Assembly: GCF_042685085.1 (NCBI RefSeq)
Contig: NZ_JBHUMM010000043.1
Coordinates: 744,001-808,000 of the forward strand
Length of the DNA stretch: 64,000 nucleotides
DNA from: Marinicrinis sediminis
GTDB taxonomy: Bacteria; Bacillota; Bacilli; Paenibacillales; KCTC-33676
Reading direction: 5' to 3'
The position numbers and the translations under genes are program-made. The notes under the pieces were generated by a model, which saw only the letters and a list, made by a program, of their open reading frames with translations, was not told the DNA's origin and ran no database searches. Below, one piece after another: positions 62,613 to 64,000 of this stretch (position 1 is the stretch's first letter; each line of letters begins with the position of its first letter).

Positions 62613-64000
62613 TTATGGTTGGGTGATGACCTGTACGGTTCGCGTACTTCCGTCCCATTTCACTTCTGCGCCGAGCAGTTCGCTGATATCTCTCAGCGGC
62701 AAATAGGTTGTGTTATTGTACAGAAAAGTCGGCTGGCTTAACCCGATCACGTCTTCTCCCATCTGTACTGTAGCGGCACCCGTACGGAACGACAGTTTCT
62801 TGTCCTGATACGAGGCATGGACGGTTTTGTTCACTGCCTCGTAATCCACCTTGGCTCCTACAGCAGTAAACAGAGAACGGAACGGCACAAACAGGCGGTT
62901 ATGGACAAAAACCGGCTGTGGTGAAAACGTCTTTTTCACACCATCGATGATCAGATTGGCTTCTGCTTTCACCACACTGGGCTGTGTGTTTACCGGTTCG
63001 ATGCTTTTGGCCGCTTGTGCAGGGTTGGTGAAGGCGAGGAGCTTCCTCTCCGCCTGTACGAGCACACTGTTACCCTCTATGAGGATGTCTGCAAACAAGC
63101 GGGCATTCGTCTGTGCGTGCAGCAAGGTTTTGCCAGTCTGGACGTCAAAAATCTTGAATGCCCCATCCGTCTGTCCGACATATACGCCGTTATTGATTAG
63201 CTCCAGCCGGGAGATGGGATTGTCCACCTGGTAAGACGTATACAGCTGTTTGGACCTGAAATAAGAGGCCAGTTCGCTCCCGCTGGAATAAAAAATCCGG
63301 TCCGCATAGGGCCCCGCAATCATTCCCGGATGAGCATTGGCAGCGCCTAGACTGTGAACAACGGGCTCTGTACGTGCAGGATCGGCATCCCGGTGGTACC
63401 TGAATATCTGGTCGCCACGTGCGATCCACAGCCATTCTCCGTCGATCACTACCTGATCTGCACGCTCTCCCATTTGATCTTCTGCTTTGTTCGATGCATA
63501 CTCGAATGAACGCTCTACCTTCCCGCTTCGAATATGTCGTTTTTCTATATAGACCACATCGGACTCATCGATCATGAGATTTTCCTTGCGAACGTAGATA
63601 TGGTCTCCATCCACCGCAAGCGTCGATTCCAAATAGCGTTCGCTCCACAGCAAAGTTCCGCTGCTGCGATCGAAAGCAGCTAACATGCCATGGGTAATCG
63701 CTCCGCTCACGACATAGTGCTGTAGCACGACATCGGATTGAACGGAAATGCCGTAGGCATAGTTAGCGTACGGCTCCGTATGGCTCCACAATGGCTTACC
63801 GCTCTTCTCGTCATAAGCAATCAGGCCATTGGCCGTGCCAGCAAACACCATTTGTTCGTCCACGATAACTTCCCGAAGATCTGTCAGTCCGGATATCTTC
63901 CACTTCACTTTGCCGTTCGTGGCATGGAGGGCATACAATGTCTGCTGCTTCTGCCCCTGCTGGGTCAGTTGGCTGGATGCTGCGTAGAGCGTGGAATTCG
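62613..64000 (-). CDS. PQQ-like beta-propeller plus copper-amine-oxidase-type stalk domain (partial)
   Basis: The frame is open to the right edge, so the N-terminus is missing; 461 codons are visible. Repeats of the type ALHATNGKVKWK, AYDEKSGKPLWSH and AFDRSSGTLLWSERY are propeller blades. The last 120 residues are the stalk domain: LIIDGVKKTF, RLFVPFRSLFTAVGAKVDY and TTYLPLRDISELLGAEVKWDG. Paenibacilli have many secreted proteins with this C-terminal domain, thought to bind the cell surface. A signal peptide would lie beyond the window. Confidence 0.85.
   Translation of the reverse strand, partial: NSTLYAASSQLTQQGQKQQTLYALHATNGKVKWKISGLTDLREVIVDEQMVFAGTANGLIAYDEKSGKPLWSHTEPYANYAYGISVQSDVVLQHYVVSGAITHGMLAAFDRSSGTLLWSERYLESTLAVDGDHIYVRKENLMIDESDVVYIEKRHIRSGKVERSFEYASNKAEDQMGERADQVVIDGEWLWIARGDQIFRYHRDADPARTEPVVHSLGAANAHPGMIAGPYADRIFYSSGSELASYFRSKQLYTSYQVDNPISRLELINNGVYVGQTDGAFKIFDVQTGKTLLHAQTNARLFADILIEGNSVLVQAERKLLAFTNPAQAAKSIEPVNTQPSVVKAEANLIIDGVKKTFSPQPVFVHNRLFVPFRSLFTAVGAKVDYEAVNKTVHASYQDKKLSFRTGAATVQMGEDVIGLSQPTFLYNNTTYLPLRDISELLGAEVKWDGSTRTVQVITQP

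Overview
The window reads as chromosomal DNA of an endospore-forming Firmicute, most likely Paenibacillus or a close relative. Supporting signs are roughly 50% GC, strong AGGAGG-type ribosome sites with frequent TTG/GTG starts, a three-gene GerA-type spore germinant receptor operon, and Gram-positive style tRNAs and TopB. A run of 10 N at 59239-59248 marks a scaffold join, so the last 4.7 kb may not be truly adjacent to the rest.

Positions 1 to about 35.6 kb form one large biosynthetic gene cluster that I do not recognise. It has no modular NRPS or PKS. It is built from discrete parts: five stand-alone acyl carrier proteins, a dedicated holo-ACP synthase, and two pairs of FabH-type ketosynthases in which one partner keeps a cysteine and the other has lost it. 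It also has two hotdog dehydratase-like proteins, an aryl/acyl AMP ligase beside a chorismate-lyase-like protein (4-hydroxybenzoate supply), and a seryl-tRNA-synthetase-like amino acid:[carrier protein] ligase. Three BtrH/C39-like putative acyltransferases, an M29 aminopeptidase, an FAD monooxygenase, two SRPBCC-PDZ fusions, three PhyH dioxygenases, three VOC proteins and three glycosyltransferases complete the core. A nucleotidyltransferase/HAD phosphatase/APH-like kinase/TIM-barrel set looks made to supply an activated sugar or polyol. My working model is that an aryl starter and an amino acid are loaded on carrier proteins, extended or modified, moved to an acceptor by BtrH-like enzymes, and glycosylated.

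The cluster is arranged as tightly coupled operons. A minus-strand operon runs from 9485 to the left edge. A plus-strand SRPBCC-PDZ gene lies at 9703-10557. A second minus operon runs from 19655 to 10572, with an internal terminator. A plus operon covers 19844-22451, and a third minus operon runs from 28675 to 22576. Two convergent membrane proteins (CcdA-like and RnfD/UnbU-like), an AraC regulator, a PhyH gene and a VOC/PhyH/ligase/VOC group finish the cluster.

From about 35.8 to 51.3 kb the genes are ordinary chromosomal ones: a GyrI-like protein, an M3-type peptidase, a DMT transporter with a divergent MocR regulator, a vanadium-haloperoxidase-like protein, topB, an RlmL-like methyltransferase, and the germination operon.

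The region 51.4-55.1 kb is an AT-rich 3.6 kb IS1595-like element. It has imperfect terminal inverted repeats, a probable 8 bp target duplication and passenger genes (a broken S1 protease and a DUF3221 lipoprotein), and its transposase is dead. It sits inside an array of repeat units that carry a copy of the 3' end of the neighbouring tRNA-Gly. A tRNA-rich stretch follows, with a UvrA-like gene split by one stop codon. After the gap come a truncated membrane protein, a GH30 glycosidase with a divergent AraC regulator, and the C-terminal part of a PQQ-propeller/stalk-domain protein cut by the right edge.
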